NCBI RefSeq assembly: GCF_000238075.1
Contig: NZ_JH414504.1
Coordinates: forward strand, 540,886 to 604,885
Direction of reading: 5' to 3'
Source: Oribacterium asaccharolyticum ACB7
GTDB taxonomy: Bacteria > Bacillota > Clostridia > Lachnospirales > Lachnospiraceae
DNA length: 64,000 nt
Position 1 is the first letter of the stretch. The number at the start of each line of letters is the position of its first letter. Shown one piece after another: positions 54,525-63,452 of this stretch. The translations under genes and the position numbers were made by a program. Below the pieces are notes generated by a model. It was not told the origin of the DNA. It saw nothing but the letters and a program-made list of their open reading frames with translations, and did not search any database.

Positions 54525-57101
54525 TTATATTCCATATTTTTCTTCTCTCATCTTAAATGCAGCTTCTCCACCTTCAAGAATACGTACTACATGTTTCTTA
54601 ACTGTTTGTGAATCGACTGATCCAATGCCTCCATCACAAATATGTCCATGGCCTTCAGTCTCATCCATTGCTACAATCAATTCTGCATCACCAAATACTG
54701 GAATATTTGCGTTATGTGTTGCAAAAATGTATTGACGATGAATCTTATTGTCTCGAATAGCCGTCACTAAAGTATCTGTTATAAACGAATTATCAAGATT
54801 ATCCTCTGGTTGATCAACAATCAATGAATCTTTATTTTCAAGTAATAAAATATGGAGAATGGCTGTACACTGTTGTCCTTTCGAAAGATTTCCCATTTCC
54901 TTAAATCTTCCATTTACAAACAGTTTTACAATAAATAAATCTTCAAGTCTCAGTTCTTCTATTTCTCTAAGATCCTTTTCTGTTAATCCTTGCACTATTT
55001 TTTCAGATACTCCTGCCGTCAACGAGTATTTACTTTTAAGCGTTTCTAAACCTGAACGTACATCCTCTGCGAAAACAAATACATCCAATCCATCATATTG
55101 TGTAATACCTGTAACTGCTTTGTCTCCTACTCCATCAATGACCTTTAAGCGGTTCAGCAAGTTATCCTTTTGCTGACGATATCTCACATCTATTTCTACT
55201 ACTCCACTCAATTTCTTTTTGTTCAATCTTTTTAGTTGTTTATTTAATAAAGCAGCATATTCATCCCAACATTTTTGGCAAGCTTCAATAAGAGTTTTTC
55301 GCTCCTGCTTTAATCTCTCAATTTCTTTTTTCCTTTGCTCAATCTGATGCTGTATAGGCTCAGCACCATTTATCTTCTTCAAAAGAGTGGTATAGTCTTC
55401 TACAATCTCAGTGCCTGACTTATCTTGAATTCCACTGATCATTGACAAGGATTTTCTGATCTCATCATCCTTTTCATCACGAGATACTTCCCAGGTCTTT
55501 CTAATTTTCTCGTATTGCTCAGTAGCCCAGGTCAATAATCTGTCTTGTAGATCATTTATCTGTTTAATCCGTTCATTATACGCACTAACAAACTCCAACA
55601 AAACTGTGTTTTTCAATTGTCCTTCAATCGAGAAACAGATTTCTGACAATTTCTTCATTTGACTAGGGATCTTTTTGTTAACCGCATCAAATTCAGACTC
55701 TTCATTTGTAAGTCGAGTTATTAACGTCAACTTGTCATCAAGGCCAGCTGCCTTATAATATTCGAAACGCTCTTTTAACGCAGGTAAATCTACTGTTTCC
55801 TGCTCGTCATTGACCAATTGCAACTCCAATGCATCTAAAGCTTTACTATTATTCTGTAATGCTAAATATGCTTCTTCAATCTTTTGTTCTAACGAATTTT
55901 CTTCATAGAACAGTCTTCGAACAATTTGAGTAATATGCTCAGGAGACCTAACCACATCCATAATTTCATTTTGCCCGTATATTTCTATTCCTGGCAGTAT
56001 ATCTCTAATAGTCAAATTAGATACTTTTCCATTCACATCTTCAATTGTAGGATTTCCTTTATAGCGTCGAATTACCTTAAAGGACTCACCAAACCTACTA
56101 TTTGATCGTATAGAAAGTTCAACTCTCGCCGAAGCACCCAAATTATTCTCCAGCATCTCATCAAACTCTTTTTTTCTTGTTTTATCCTTTGGCAATAAAT
56201 CTAATGAATATCTTATTAAATTTATGATTGTTGACTTTCCAGTTCCTCTACCGCCAATCACAGCATTTAAATTATCTGAGAAACAAATTTCCAATCCATC
56301 TAGGTATCCACCAAATACATTAAGAGCACAGATTGAACTCTGATAGCCCTTTTCAAGTTCCGAATTCAACCTAATTCTTGAATCAGGATCCTTAAATGCA
56401 ATTACAAAATTTGAAAATGTCGGTTTGGACATTTTAATCAAAGTTGTTGCGGATTCTTTATCTAGGTCATCAGGCTTATCTATATCACACGCATTAATAT
56501 ATGCAGGAGGCTTTTCTCTTTTATATTGTGGATCTGTATTCCGTATAATATTTTTATATTTTGGATCCACATTTTCCTTTGAATCAGAAATTTGAGCTGC
56601 AACCAATCTGTCACTCTGCCAAACCGGATTTAACTTTCCAAGTTTTAAAATCCCATTATCGCTAGTAATATGTGCTGCATACCAAAAGCCACCTGCCTGC
56701 TTAACCATATCCGCAATATCTAGACAAGTTTTTATACTTGTTTCATTACCTTTAATTGCCATTCCCAAGCCCATAGAACCCAAATATCTATTAAGTTCGG
56801 ATGCTGTACATGTCTCTGGAAACAGGCAAACCATATGAATTTTTTCCGCCGACATTATTTCAAACCCAGGAAATACGACTATTCCGTTATCAGCGAGTTT
56901 CTTACGTAGTTTTTCAGAATCATCTACATTTCCATGATTTGCAAGACCAACTACATTGATATGATTGGTTCTGCATTTTTTAAGAATTGATGCATTATAA
57001 TCATCTTCAGACATAGTATTCTCACCTCTATATTCTGCATAACAATACGGATTAACTTGTAATGCACACTTATAAAAAGATGCAAAATATTTCTCTGACA
57101 T
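54525..57101 (-). CDS. TrlF-like ATPase (degenerate PHP domain + SMC-type ABC ATPase)
   Basis: 858 residues. The N-terminal 230 residues resemble a PHP phosphoesterase domain (INVVGLANHGNVDDSEKLRK, GIVVFPGFEIMSAEKIHMVC), though several metal His residues seem absent. Then an SMC/RecN-like ATPase: Walker A AVIGGRGTGKSTIINLIRYS near residue 290, a long coiled coil (about 430-640), signature LSKGQQCTAILHILLL, Walker B SLIVDQPEDNLDNSF. It starts 18 bases after the brxL stop, in the same direction, so it likely belongs to the BREX operon as an accessory. Nucleic-acid sensing or cleavage is likely but unproven. Confidence 0.82.
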   Translation of the reverse strand: MSEKYFASFYKCALQVNPYCYAEYRGENTMSEDDYNASILKKCRTNHINVVGLANHGNVDDSEKLRKKLADNGIVVFPGFEIMSAEKIHMVCLFPETCTASELNRYLGSMGLGMAIKGNETSIKTCLDIADMVKQAGGFWYAAHITSDNGILKLGKLNPVWQSDRLVAAQISDSKENVDPKYKNIIRNTDPQYKREKPPAYINACDIDKPDDLDKESATTLIKMSKPTFSNFVIAFKDPDSRIRLNSELEKGYQSSICALNVFGGYLDGLEICFSDNLNAVIGGRGTGKSTIINLIRYSLDLLPKDKTRKKEFDEMLENNLGASARVELSIRSNSRFGESFKVIRRYKGNPTIEDVNGKVSNLTIRDILPGIEIYGQNEIMDVVRSPEHITQIVRRLFYEENSLEQKIEEAYLALQNNSKALDALELQLVNDEQETVDLPALKERFEYYKAAGLDDKLTLITRLTNEESEFDAVNKKIPSQMKKLSEICFSIEGQLKNTVLLEFVSAYNERIKQINDLQDRLLTWATEQYEKIRKTWEVSRDEKDDEIRKSLSMISGIQDKSGTEIVEDYTTLLKKINGAEPIQHQIEQRKKEIERLKQERKTLIEACQKCWDEYAALLNKQLKRLNKKKLSGVVEIDVRYRQQKDNLLNRLKVIDGVGDKAVTGITQYDGLDVFVFAEDVRSGLETLKSKYSLTAGVSEKIVQGLTEKDLREIEELRLEDLFIVKLFVNGRFKEMGNLSKGQQCTAILHILLLENKDSLIVDQPEDNLDNSFITDTLVTAIRDNKIHRQYIFATHNANIPVFGDAELIVAMDETEGHGHICDGGIGSVDSQTVKKHVVRILEGGEAAFKMREEKYGI

Positions 57102-57118
57102 TCAAATCCTCCTTAAAC

Positions 57119-59251
57119 TTACTCTACCCCCAGTGCTTTAAACACCGCATCCTCTGCACTCTGATAAGGAATCAGCTGGAATGCACTCATCAGTCCCGGT
57201 GGAACAGTTGCAAAGTCCACGAATGACGTGCTCGGAATCAGCACTCTCTTCGCCCCACTATCCAGACAAACCTGTAGTACATTTGCAAGCTCATCGACTT
57301 TAATCAGAGTACCGCTAATACTAATATCACCCAATACAAGCAGATTTCCCACAGTCGGTCTTCCCAGTGCAATAGAACACAACGCAATCAATGTAGGAAG
57401 TGCTAGCTTTCCGGTCATTCCAATTCCCTGCAGATCCTGATAATTCACGATATAGTCTTTTGTTGTTGTACTGATTGATCCACTAATTCTGCTTCCATTG
57501 GCCTTCAAATAGTTGAATGCAGTATTGGAAGCCTCCTTTGCATCTCTATCTGTTCCAATTCCAGTTCTCTCAAACTTTCCGTTGCCAGGAAGCATCTGGC
57601 TCTCAAGACGGAACACGCCAATCATTCCAGATTTACCTTGTGAGACGGTATAGACCTGCCCCGGATTACAGATTCCATCCGGAATCAACTTTCCACCGCT
57701 CTGCTCCGGTACAGAAACATAATGTTCCTCAAAGCTTTCATTATCTATGTATGAAAAATTGACATCATAGAATTCCATACCACCTAATTTCTTAAGCTGT
57801 TCTTTGACGCGACGGCGCATCTCTAATGCAATCTTGAGAATTTCTTCCAGATCATCTTTTGTAAAATTGCCATCCGGATAAAGTATCTTTACATATCCAC
57901 CAACCATTTTTCTAACAGCAATGGTATCTCTCTGATTCAAGTTCTTTCCAAGACGGAAATATTTGTCCAATGCATCTCCATACTGCTCTTTTCGAAGTTC
58001 ACGAATAAACTCCGCAAGATAATCGGAGATAAAACCATAGTCATCTGTAAAATGCTCCGGACGTAACTTAGGTATCTCCCATCCCGGAATGTAGCAATGC
58101 ATACGATCTAAAAAGGCAGTATCTGTTCCCATTTCAGATGGGAATGGATCGAATAGACTGGATGTTTTTAATAGAACATCAACGCTCTGATTGATGTTAC
58201 CCACAAATACCATAGATGCACTAGCAGCTTTTTCTTCTTTTCCACGTGCAAAAGAGCCAGATGCCATGTAATCCTTCATGATCTGGATCCCGTCTTTATC
58301 CTTGAAACGGATGCCGGCCACCTCATCGAAAGCAACGCAGTCCCATAGCCCGACAAGTCCAACGGACTTTCTGCCCATGTTATAAAAAAGATTGGCAACC
58401 GTAGTCTGACCACCAGAAACCAGAATACTGTTCGGTGAAATTTCCTTGTATAAGTGTGATTTACCGGTACTTCTCGGTCCTAACTCACATAGATTGAAGT
58501 TATTTTCAACCAAAGGAATCATTCTAGTCAGAAGCAACCACTTTTCACGATTAGACAATGTATCCGGCTCCATACCGATGGAACGGAGCATCACATCAAT
58601 CCACTCATCCTTAGTAAATGCCTTACGTCCTTCTTTCAGTTCATTGATATCAATGTGAGGCATCTGAATTGGTGTCAACTTGCGAATGCTGATGGGTGAG
58701 ATATCCTTCTGCTTTTTCTGTTGGGATTTCATTTCATATCTATCAGAATCTACAATGCCGAAATTAGAATCTCCCTCCATCTCATAGTCCAGCTGCACAA
58801 TACACCAGATGCCACCGCAGAGAAGACGATCAAACTTTTCCGGATAATCATCTGAAATTGGAATATTGCTTAATCCGAGATTGGAAAACTCTGCAAAGTA
58901 ACAATCCTTTTTAATATCCAATCGAACGGTAATCATGTCAATGACGGTATGACTACCCTTCTTTCGAAGTACAGACAAAATCTTCTGTGCTTCATCAGGA
59001 CGGACGAAGTTATCGGAAAGTATGTGTTTTACACTGTTTACGCCTTCTTCGATAACATCCGGATCATCAGAGCTACAGTACTGTCCCAGCAAGAATTCCA
59101 GGACATATACCGGGACATTTGCCCCCTCTTTAATCTTTTTTGTCAGATCTTTACGGACAATCTTACCGTCAAAATTCCGACGCAATTTTTCTTTAATTAC
59201 AGCATGAGTATCGCTGTTCTCCATAAAATCCGGCATTCGTACCGCCTCCAC
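57119..59251 (-). CDS. brxL: BREX system AAA+/Lon-like protein BrxL
   Basis: 710 residues. N-terminal DNA-binding-like region (about 1-190), AAA+ module with Walker A LGPRSTGKSHLYKEI near residue 240 and Walker B VGLWDCVAFDEVAGI, and a C-terminal Lon-like domain (about 560-700). In the Lon-like domain the positions expected for the catalytic Ser and Lys read IGMTGKLALP and KVDELANVL, so the classic dyad seems missing. BrxL is a core part of type 1 BREX phage defence. Follows pglZ after a 90-base gap. Confidence 0.93.
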   Translation of the reverse strand: MEAVRMPDFMENSDTHAVIKEKLRRNFDGKIVRKDLTKKIKEGANVPVYVLEFLLGQYCSSDDPDVIEEGVNSVKHILSDNFVRPDEAQKILSVLRKKGSHTVIDMITVRLDIKKDCYFAEFSNLGLSNIPISDDYPEKFDRLLCGGIWCIVQLDYEMEGDSNFGIVDSDRYEMKSQQKKQKDISPISIRKLTPIQMPHIDINELKEGRKAFTKDEWIDVMLRSIGMEPDTLSNREKWLLLTRMIPLVENNFNLCELGPRSTGKSHLYKEISPNSILVSGGQTTVANLFYNMGRKSVGLVGLWDCVAFDEVAGIRFKDKDGIQIMKDYMASGSFARGKEEKAASASMVFVGNINQSVDVLLKTSSLFDPFPSEMGTDTAFLDRMHCYIPGWEIPKLRPEHFTDDYGFISDYLAEFIRELRKEQYGDALDKYFRLGKNLNQRDTIAVRKMVGGYVKILYPDGNFTKDDLEEILKIALEMRRRVKEQLKKLGGMEFYDVNFSYIDNESFEEHYVSVPEQSGGKLIPDGICNPGQVYTVSQGKSGMIGVFRLESQMLPGNGKFERTGIGTDRDAKEASNTAFNYLKANGSRISGSISTTTKDYIVNYQDLQGIGMTGKLALPTLIALCSIALGRPTVGNLLVLGDISISGTLIKVDELANVLQVCLDSGAKRVLIPSTSFVDFATVPPGLMSAFQLIPYQSAEDAVFKALGVE

Positions 59252-59341
59252 TCAATTATATATTAGCGACTTTGTTGCTAATCCACCTCGTCGCTCGTAC
59301 AAAGAAAACAAGCTTTCTTCCTACTCGCTTGCACTCGGTAT

Positions 59342-61864
59342 TTAGAACCCGAATCCGAAATCATCAGCAAATGCCAAATCCATAATAATTGGATGACGGA
59401 AGCTTTCTAATCCGGTATTTTCATCATAAACGACAAGGAAATACTGCTTGTCCTTGTCATATTTCTTATCCTTAAACTGGAACTTCATTCTAAAGATTCT
59501 CTTCTGTGCATTTGGCTCTCTACTATCTGCAATATAGCTATTTTCATTGGAAATCTTTTCATTATCCTCAGAGATAAAGAAAATCTTATATGTTGTAACC
59601 TTAACTGTATCGCTGACAGGTTCTGACTGAATGAAATCCATCATTGTAATTTTATTTGTAATCTTCTGAACCATGCTAACAAGGGCAATCTCTGCATTCT
59701 TTGTCTCCATGTGTCCACGTTCCATCTTCACTTCTACTAGCGGTACAAGCATTTCCTGTGGGGAAGAGCCTCCATGTACGAAGTTCTGTCCGCCACCTGC
59801 AACCTTAAATACGTTGCTACTAATAGGGAACGATACCATTTTCATATCTTGATTTCGTAGCACAATTCCCATGCTCATATGTGCAATGCCGTCCTCTTGA
59901 ACAGCTTCCGGTGCAACAATGAATCTGCGGTTTACAAATGCTTTCTTATCGTTTATGCCACCAATCTTATCACTCTCAGTAAGCTTGTCTCTCTTATAGA
60001 TGAATCCATGATCCGCTGTTACAATAAAGTGATACGTATTAGCATTTGTGGATATACGGCGTATCAGATCAATAATTTCTGCGACGGCTTCTTTGCAAGC
60101 AACGAAAACTTCATCTTCTGTATTGGCCTTATCTCCCCTTGCATCAATCTGATTGTGATAAACATAGATTGCCTGCTTTCCAGTAAAGATGTCACGAAGT
60201 TCATTCTTCTTCAATCCTTTAATATCATCAAACTGCACACAGATACTATTCGGTAAATACTTCTGCAGAACGTTCTGTCTTCCTGCCAAGTTATCACAGA
60301 GTACATCATCCACCAGTACTTGATAATAATCCGTCATCGTGATTTGCTTATGTGGCAAAAGAGCCGCCATTCCAAGTCTTGTATAGGATGGAAGCACACT
60401 GAGCTGTGTTTCAAGTTTAGCTGTGCACTTCGGATCATCAGACAATAGCCGGAATAATTCCTGTCCTACTTCATAACGCATTGCATCAGAGATAATAACC
60501 ACTGTACGTTCTCTCACATTACGAATATTACGGGCATAGAAATCAATCTGCACAGGCAACTTTGTCAGAGAATCCTCTTCCTGCAATCCTGCATTCCACT
60601 TTGGAAGCAGCTTATCCAAATACTCGTTGGTATAGATATTCTCCACAAGATCACGAATTCTTTCAAATGCCGCAGTATCTTCAAGCTGGTCATACTCATA
60701 ATAGAAGTTACGATATTCCTGGTCAATCTTATAGTCTTCCGCCCGATACTGGGCAAGAATAGCTGCAAATCCATCTGGACAGTTAAACGTTCCTGTTACC
60801 ACAAGATAATAGGCACTTGTAAGTAATCTGTATGTACGTCCGATTCTTGCCCCAAAATGCATCTTCTCTCGTTTTGCTGCAATCTCAGGAATGAATGAAC
60901 CATCCAACTTTGCCCCTGTGTCTTCTGCCAACAAACGATCTACAATCCACTTTACCAAAATCTGATCGATACACAGGAATGTATCACAATTCAGCAATTC
61001 TTCCGGAAGATAATCCTTGAATGTATTTACCGCACCTAATCCAGTCGCAACAAAGTCTGAAAGCTCATCATATTTCTCTCGATACAATACGCTGTTCATC
61101 AGATTATCCATGAAAGCAATAACATTACCGGATTTATACGACACAAACGACTTCCATGCCTTCGGCAGCTCTGACGATATATACTTCGCTGTATATGTCA
61201 CAAATAATGTAACGACAAAGCGCTCCAATGTTGGCTTCACATCGATATATCCAAAATGCTGTTCACACAGTTTCCAAAAGGCATCCAGTAGATCATACTT
61301 CTGAATCTCGATAAGGAACTTATTATCCTGAAGCTCTCCATCTGTAAGAATCACACGAATAACCTCTTCAAATGAGCAGGTTCTCGTCTTGCAAATACTG
61401 CTGAGAAGCCCAATGAGGATATTCTCCTCATTGAAGTTCTCGATTTCCAAGTCATAGAATCTCTGTGTACGCTCTTTATTGGAAAAAAACTTTATATGCT
61501 TTTCGATGATCGGTTTATACTTCTCATCAATACCAAGATCCACTGAGAGCAACGAAGCTCGATCCGCAAAGAATCTCTTGGAATACAGCATCGTATCTTC
61601 CAGATGGTTATCCTTTACATCCGGTTTAGGAAAAGGAGCATAGATCAAGTAATTCGTTGTGAGGTCTACTCGCTCTAAAAAATATTTTGTATAAAACTGA
61701 TTGTCTGGCTGCAGAAAGTATACCTTGGCATTTTCAAGTTCTACATTCTGCATGTCCTCAGCAAATTCGCCTTTATCATCATACCAAAACACAAGTTTTC
61801 TAGTATCCCCGGTAAGCTCTTCATTCAGACGATCAATAATCTGTTTTAAATTCAATTCTGCCAT
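59342..61864 (-). CDS. pglZ: BREX-1 phosphatase-like protein PglZ (type A)
   Basis: 840 residues. The alkaline-phosphatase-superfamily core is visible: VVIISDAMRYEVGQELFRLL (metal Asp near residue 460) and HFIVTADHGFIYKRDKLTES (Asp-His). N-terminal LKQIIDRLNEELTGDTRKLV and VFWYDDKGEF match PglZ type A. C-terminal beta-rich region follows. Core BREX component needed for defence and host methylation. Overlaps the AlbA-type gene by 13 bases. Confidence 0.95.
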   Translation of the reverse strand: MAELNLKQIIDRLNEELTGDTRKLVFWYDDKGEFAEDMQNVELENAKVYFLQPDNQFYTKYFLERVDLTTNYLIYAPFPKPDVKDNHLEDTMLYSKRFFADRASLLSVDLGIDEKYKPIIEKHIKFFSNKERTQRFYDLEIENFNEENILIGLLSSICKTRTCSFEEVIRVILTDGELQDNKFLIEIQKYDLLDAFWKLCEQHFGYIDVKPTLERFVVTLFVTYTAKYISSELPKAWKSFVSYKSGNVIAFMDNLMNSVLYREKYDELSDFVATGLGAVNTFKDYLPEELLNCDTFLCIDQILVKWIVDRLLAEDTGAKLDGSFIPEIAAKREKMHFGARIGRTYRLLTSAYYLVVTGTFNCPDGFAAILAQYRAEDYKIDQEYRNFYYEYDQLEDTAAFERIRDLVENIYTNEYLDKLLPKWNAGLQEEDSLTKLPVQIDFYARNIRNVRERTVVIISDAMRYEVGQELFRLLSDDPKCTAKLETQLSVLPSYTRLGMAALLPHKQITMTDYYQVLVDDVLCDNLAGRQNVLQKYLPNSICVQFDDIKGLKKNELRDIFTGKQAIYVYHNQIDARGDKANTEDEVFVACKEAVAEIIDLIRRISTNANTYHFIVTADHGFIYKRDKLTESDKIGGINDKKAFVNRRFIVAPEAVQEDGIAHMSMGIVLRNQDMKMVSFPISSNVFKVAGGGQNFVHGGSSPQEMLVPLVEVKMERGHMETKNAEIALVSMVQKITNKITMMDFIQSEPVSDTVKVTTYKIFFISEDNEKISNENSYIADSREPNAQKRIFRMKFQFKDKKYDKDKQYFLVVYDENTGLESFRHPIIMDLAFADDFGFGF

Positions 61865-63432
61865 ATCTTATCCTCGACCAGAATCTTCCAACATCCTTTT
61901 TGACTGGTTCCGATTCGTTCAATTAGATGATTTTTCTTTAATTTCGTAGTGTAATATTTCACTCGGTCCAGCTTCCAATGAAGAATGTCAGCGATTTCTC
62001 TCTGTGTAAATTTAGGGTGTTCCTCTAAAATGCGTAATATTGAAATATCCTCTTTCGTAAGATTAGACTCTTCTCCCCTATCTTGGGTAGTATTCTTGAG
62101 AGCTTGGGCTGTGTCTTGGGTAGCTTGGGTAGTATTCTTGAGAGCTTGGGCTGTGTCTTGGGTAGCTTGGGTAGTATCTTGGGTAGCTTGGGTAGTATTA
62201 CCGCCAGTTTGGGGCGCATTCGTTTCTTTATCAGTCGCAGCTGTGACTAATAAATCGGTTGAACTACGATATAAATTGATACGAAGGGCATCTTCCCAGT
62301 CAATAAACTCTGGCTCCTGCAATCCGTATTTTCTCATCTCCTCAAAAAGGCGAGGAATTCCAGTTCCCCATCCTTCAATCAATTTCATGTAAGAAAATGC
62401 AGATGCCAACGCCTTATTCCGGATTTGAGAATATCCTTCTTTCATCTTAGAAATTGTTACGCCAGGCATTAAACCGCCAGGCGTCGTGATTTCCAGGCGA
62501 TCATCAAACAGGTTGATCTGTACATTCGATGATTGTAAGAAACTGTAGTTCATTACTGCATTCACGATCAACTCTCGAATACTATCTGGCGGTAATTCAA
62601 AGATATCCTGACGATAAACTCCTTTAATTTTTGCTCCAAGTCTTATATTTCTTAATACAAACTGATGTGCATCTTCTACCTGCTGCCAAAGAGGACCAGT
62701 ATATTCTTTCTTATCCAGGAATATCGCCCTTGAAGTTCCCTTAAATACACCACACTGTATAACAGAGTGAAACACATCCTTCCCTAATAGATAGTTATAT
62801 GCATTGGTTGGTTTGATCCGTCCTCTTCCATCCTCGGAGATAATTCCCCAGTTTAACAGATTATTCTTGCTAAGCTTCTTCACTTTTCTTCTTTGTGATT
62901 CTGATATACAATTTGATATCGCAACTTTTTCCATCTGCTTGCATAGATCCGCAATTTCATCTTCTGTGATATCCTCTTCCGGAACCATCATGGTGTCATA
63001 AGATCTTCCCTCCGAGTCATAATACAGCTCTCTTGTGGTGTCCTGATCCGCGTGTCTTGTCGTACCCGCAACGCGAATATATACGCCATTTGTCAATCCA
63101 TCTGCTGTTAGGTAATATGGTCTCTTCTTCCCTGCGATGATTTCTATAACGATAACTGTCTTCCCTTCAAAGGTCTGTGGATAAATATCCGGAACTATCA
63201 TCGGTTTACACATGTCAGAGATGGCATTTGTAATGGCATCGATTTCTGAAAATAGTTTTTCTTCCGGTACGCCAATGATTTTTCTGGTTTCATCTTCTAC
63301 GCCAAACACAAGACGCCCGCCCTTACCATTGGCAAAGGCAACTATCGTCTTCATGTACTTTTTTGCTTCTGGTCTCGTTTCCTTAAACTCTACATATTGG
63401 TTCTCACCATGTAAAATTTCTTCAATCGTCAT
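61852..63432 (-). CDS. Schlafen/AlbA_2-type ATP-binding protein with wHTH, inside the BREX operon
   Basis: 526 residues. AlbA_2 (Schlafen-like) domain at about 1-130 (GENQYVEFKETRPEAKKYMK, IVAFANGKGGRLVFGVEDET). An HATPase-like region of COG2865 type follows (IRELIVNAVMNYSFLQSSNV, WGTGIPRLFEEMRKYG). A Thr/Gln heptad-repeat linker (about 405-448) leads to a C-terminal winged helix (ILRILEEHPKFTQREIADIL). Placed between pglX and pglZ, with its stop inside the pglZ start. Likely a transcriptional regulator or accessory of the BREX system. Not a core BREX subunit. Confidence 0.85.
   Translation of the reverse strand: MTIEEILHGENQYVEFKETRPEAKKYMKTIVAFANGKGGRLVFGVEDETRKIIGVPEEKLFSEIDAITNAISDMCKPMIVPDIYPQTFEGKTVIVIEIIAGKKRPYYLTADGLTNGVYIRVAGTTRHADQDTTRELYYDSEGRSYDTMMVPEEDITEDEIADLCKQMEKVAISNCISESQRRKVKKLSKNNLLNWGIISEDGRGRIKPTNAYNYLLGKDVFHSVIQCGVFKGTSRAIFLDKKEYTGPLWQQVEDAHQFVLRNIRLGAKIKGVYRQDIFELPPDSIRELIVNAVMNYSFLQSSNVQINLFDDRLEITTPGGLMPGVTISKMKEGYSQIRNKALASAFSYMKLIEGWGTGIPRLFEEMRKYGLQEPEFIDWEDALRINLYRSSTDLLVTAATDKETNAPQTGGNTTQATQDTTQATQDTAQALKNTTQATQDTAQALKNTTQDRGEESNLTKEDISILRILEEHPKFTQREIADILHWKLDRVKYYTTKLKKNHLIERIGTSQKGCWKILVEDKIWQN
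62098..62200. repeat. In-frame 21/42-bp tandem repeat in the AlbA-type gene
   Basis: Units related to ACCCAAGCTACCCAAGAT encode the heptads TTQATQD and TAQALKN, about five to six copies. The 42-bp double unit repeats almost perfectly twice. Because the unit is a multiple of three, copy-number change would alter linker length without shifting the frame. Confidence 0.88.
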
Positions 63433-63452
63433 TACTCTGCCTCCTCTCCGTC

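Noticed and set aside
62098-62200. Regularly spaced repeats that could suggest a CRISPR array
   Set aside because: The units are contiguous, lie within a long intact reading frame, encode a clean Thr/Gln heptad pattern, and have no unique spacers.
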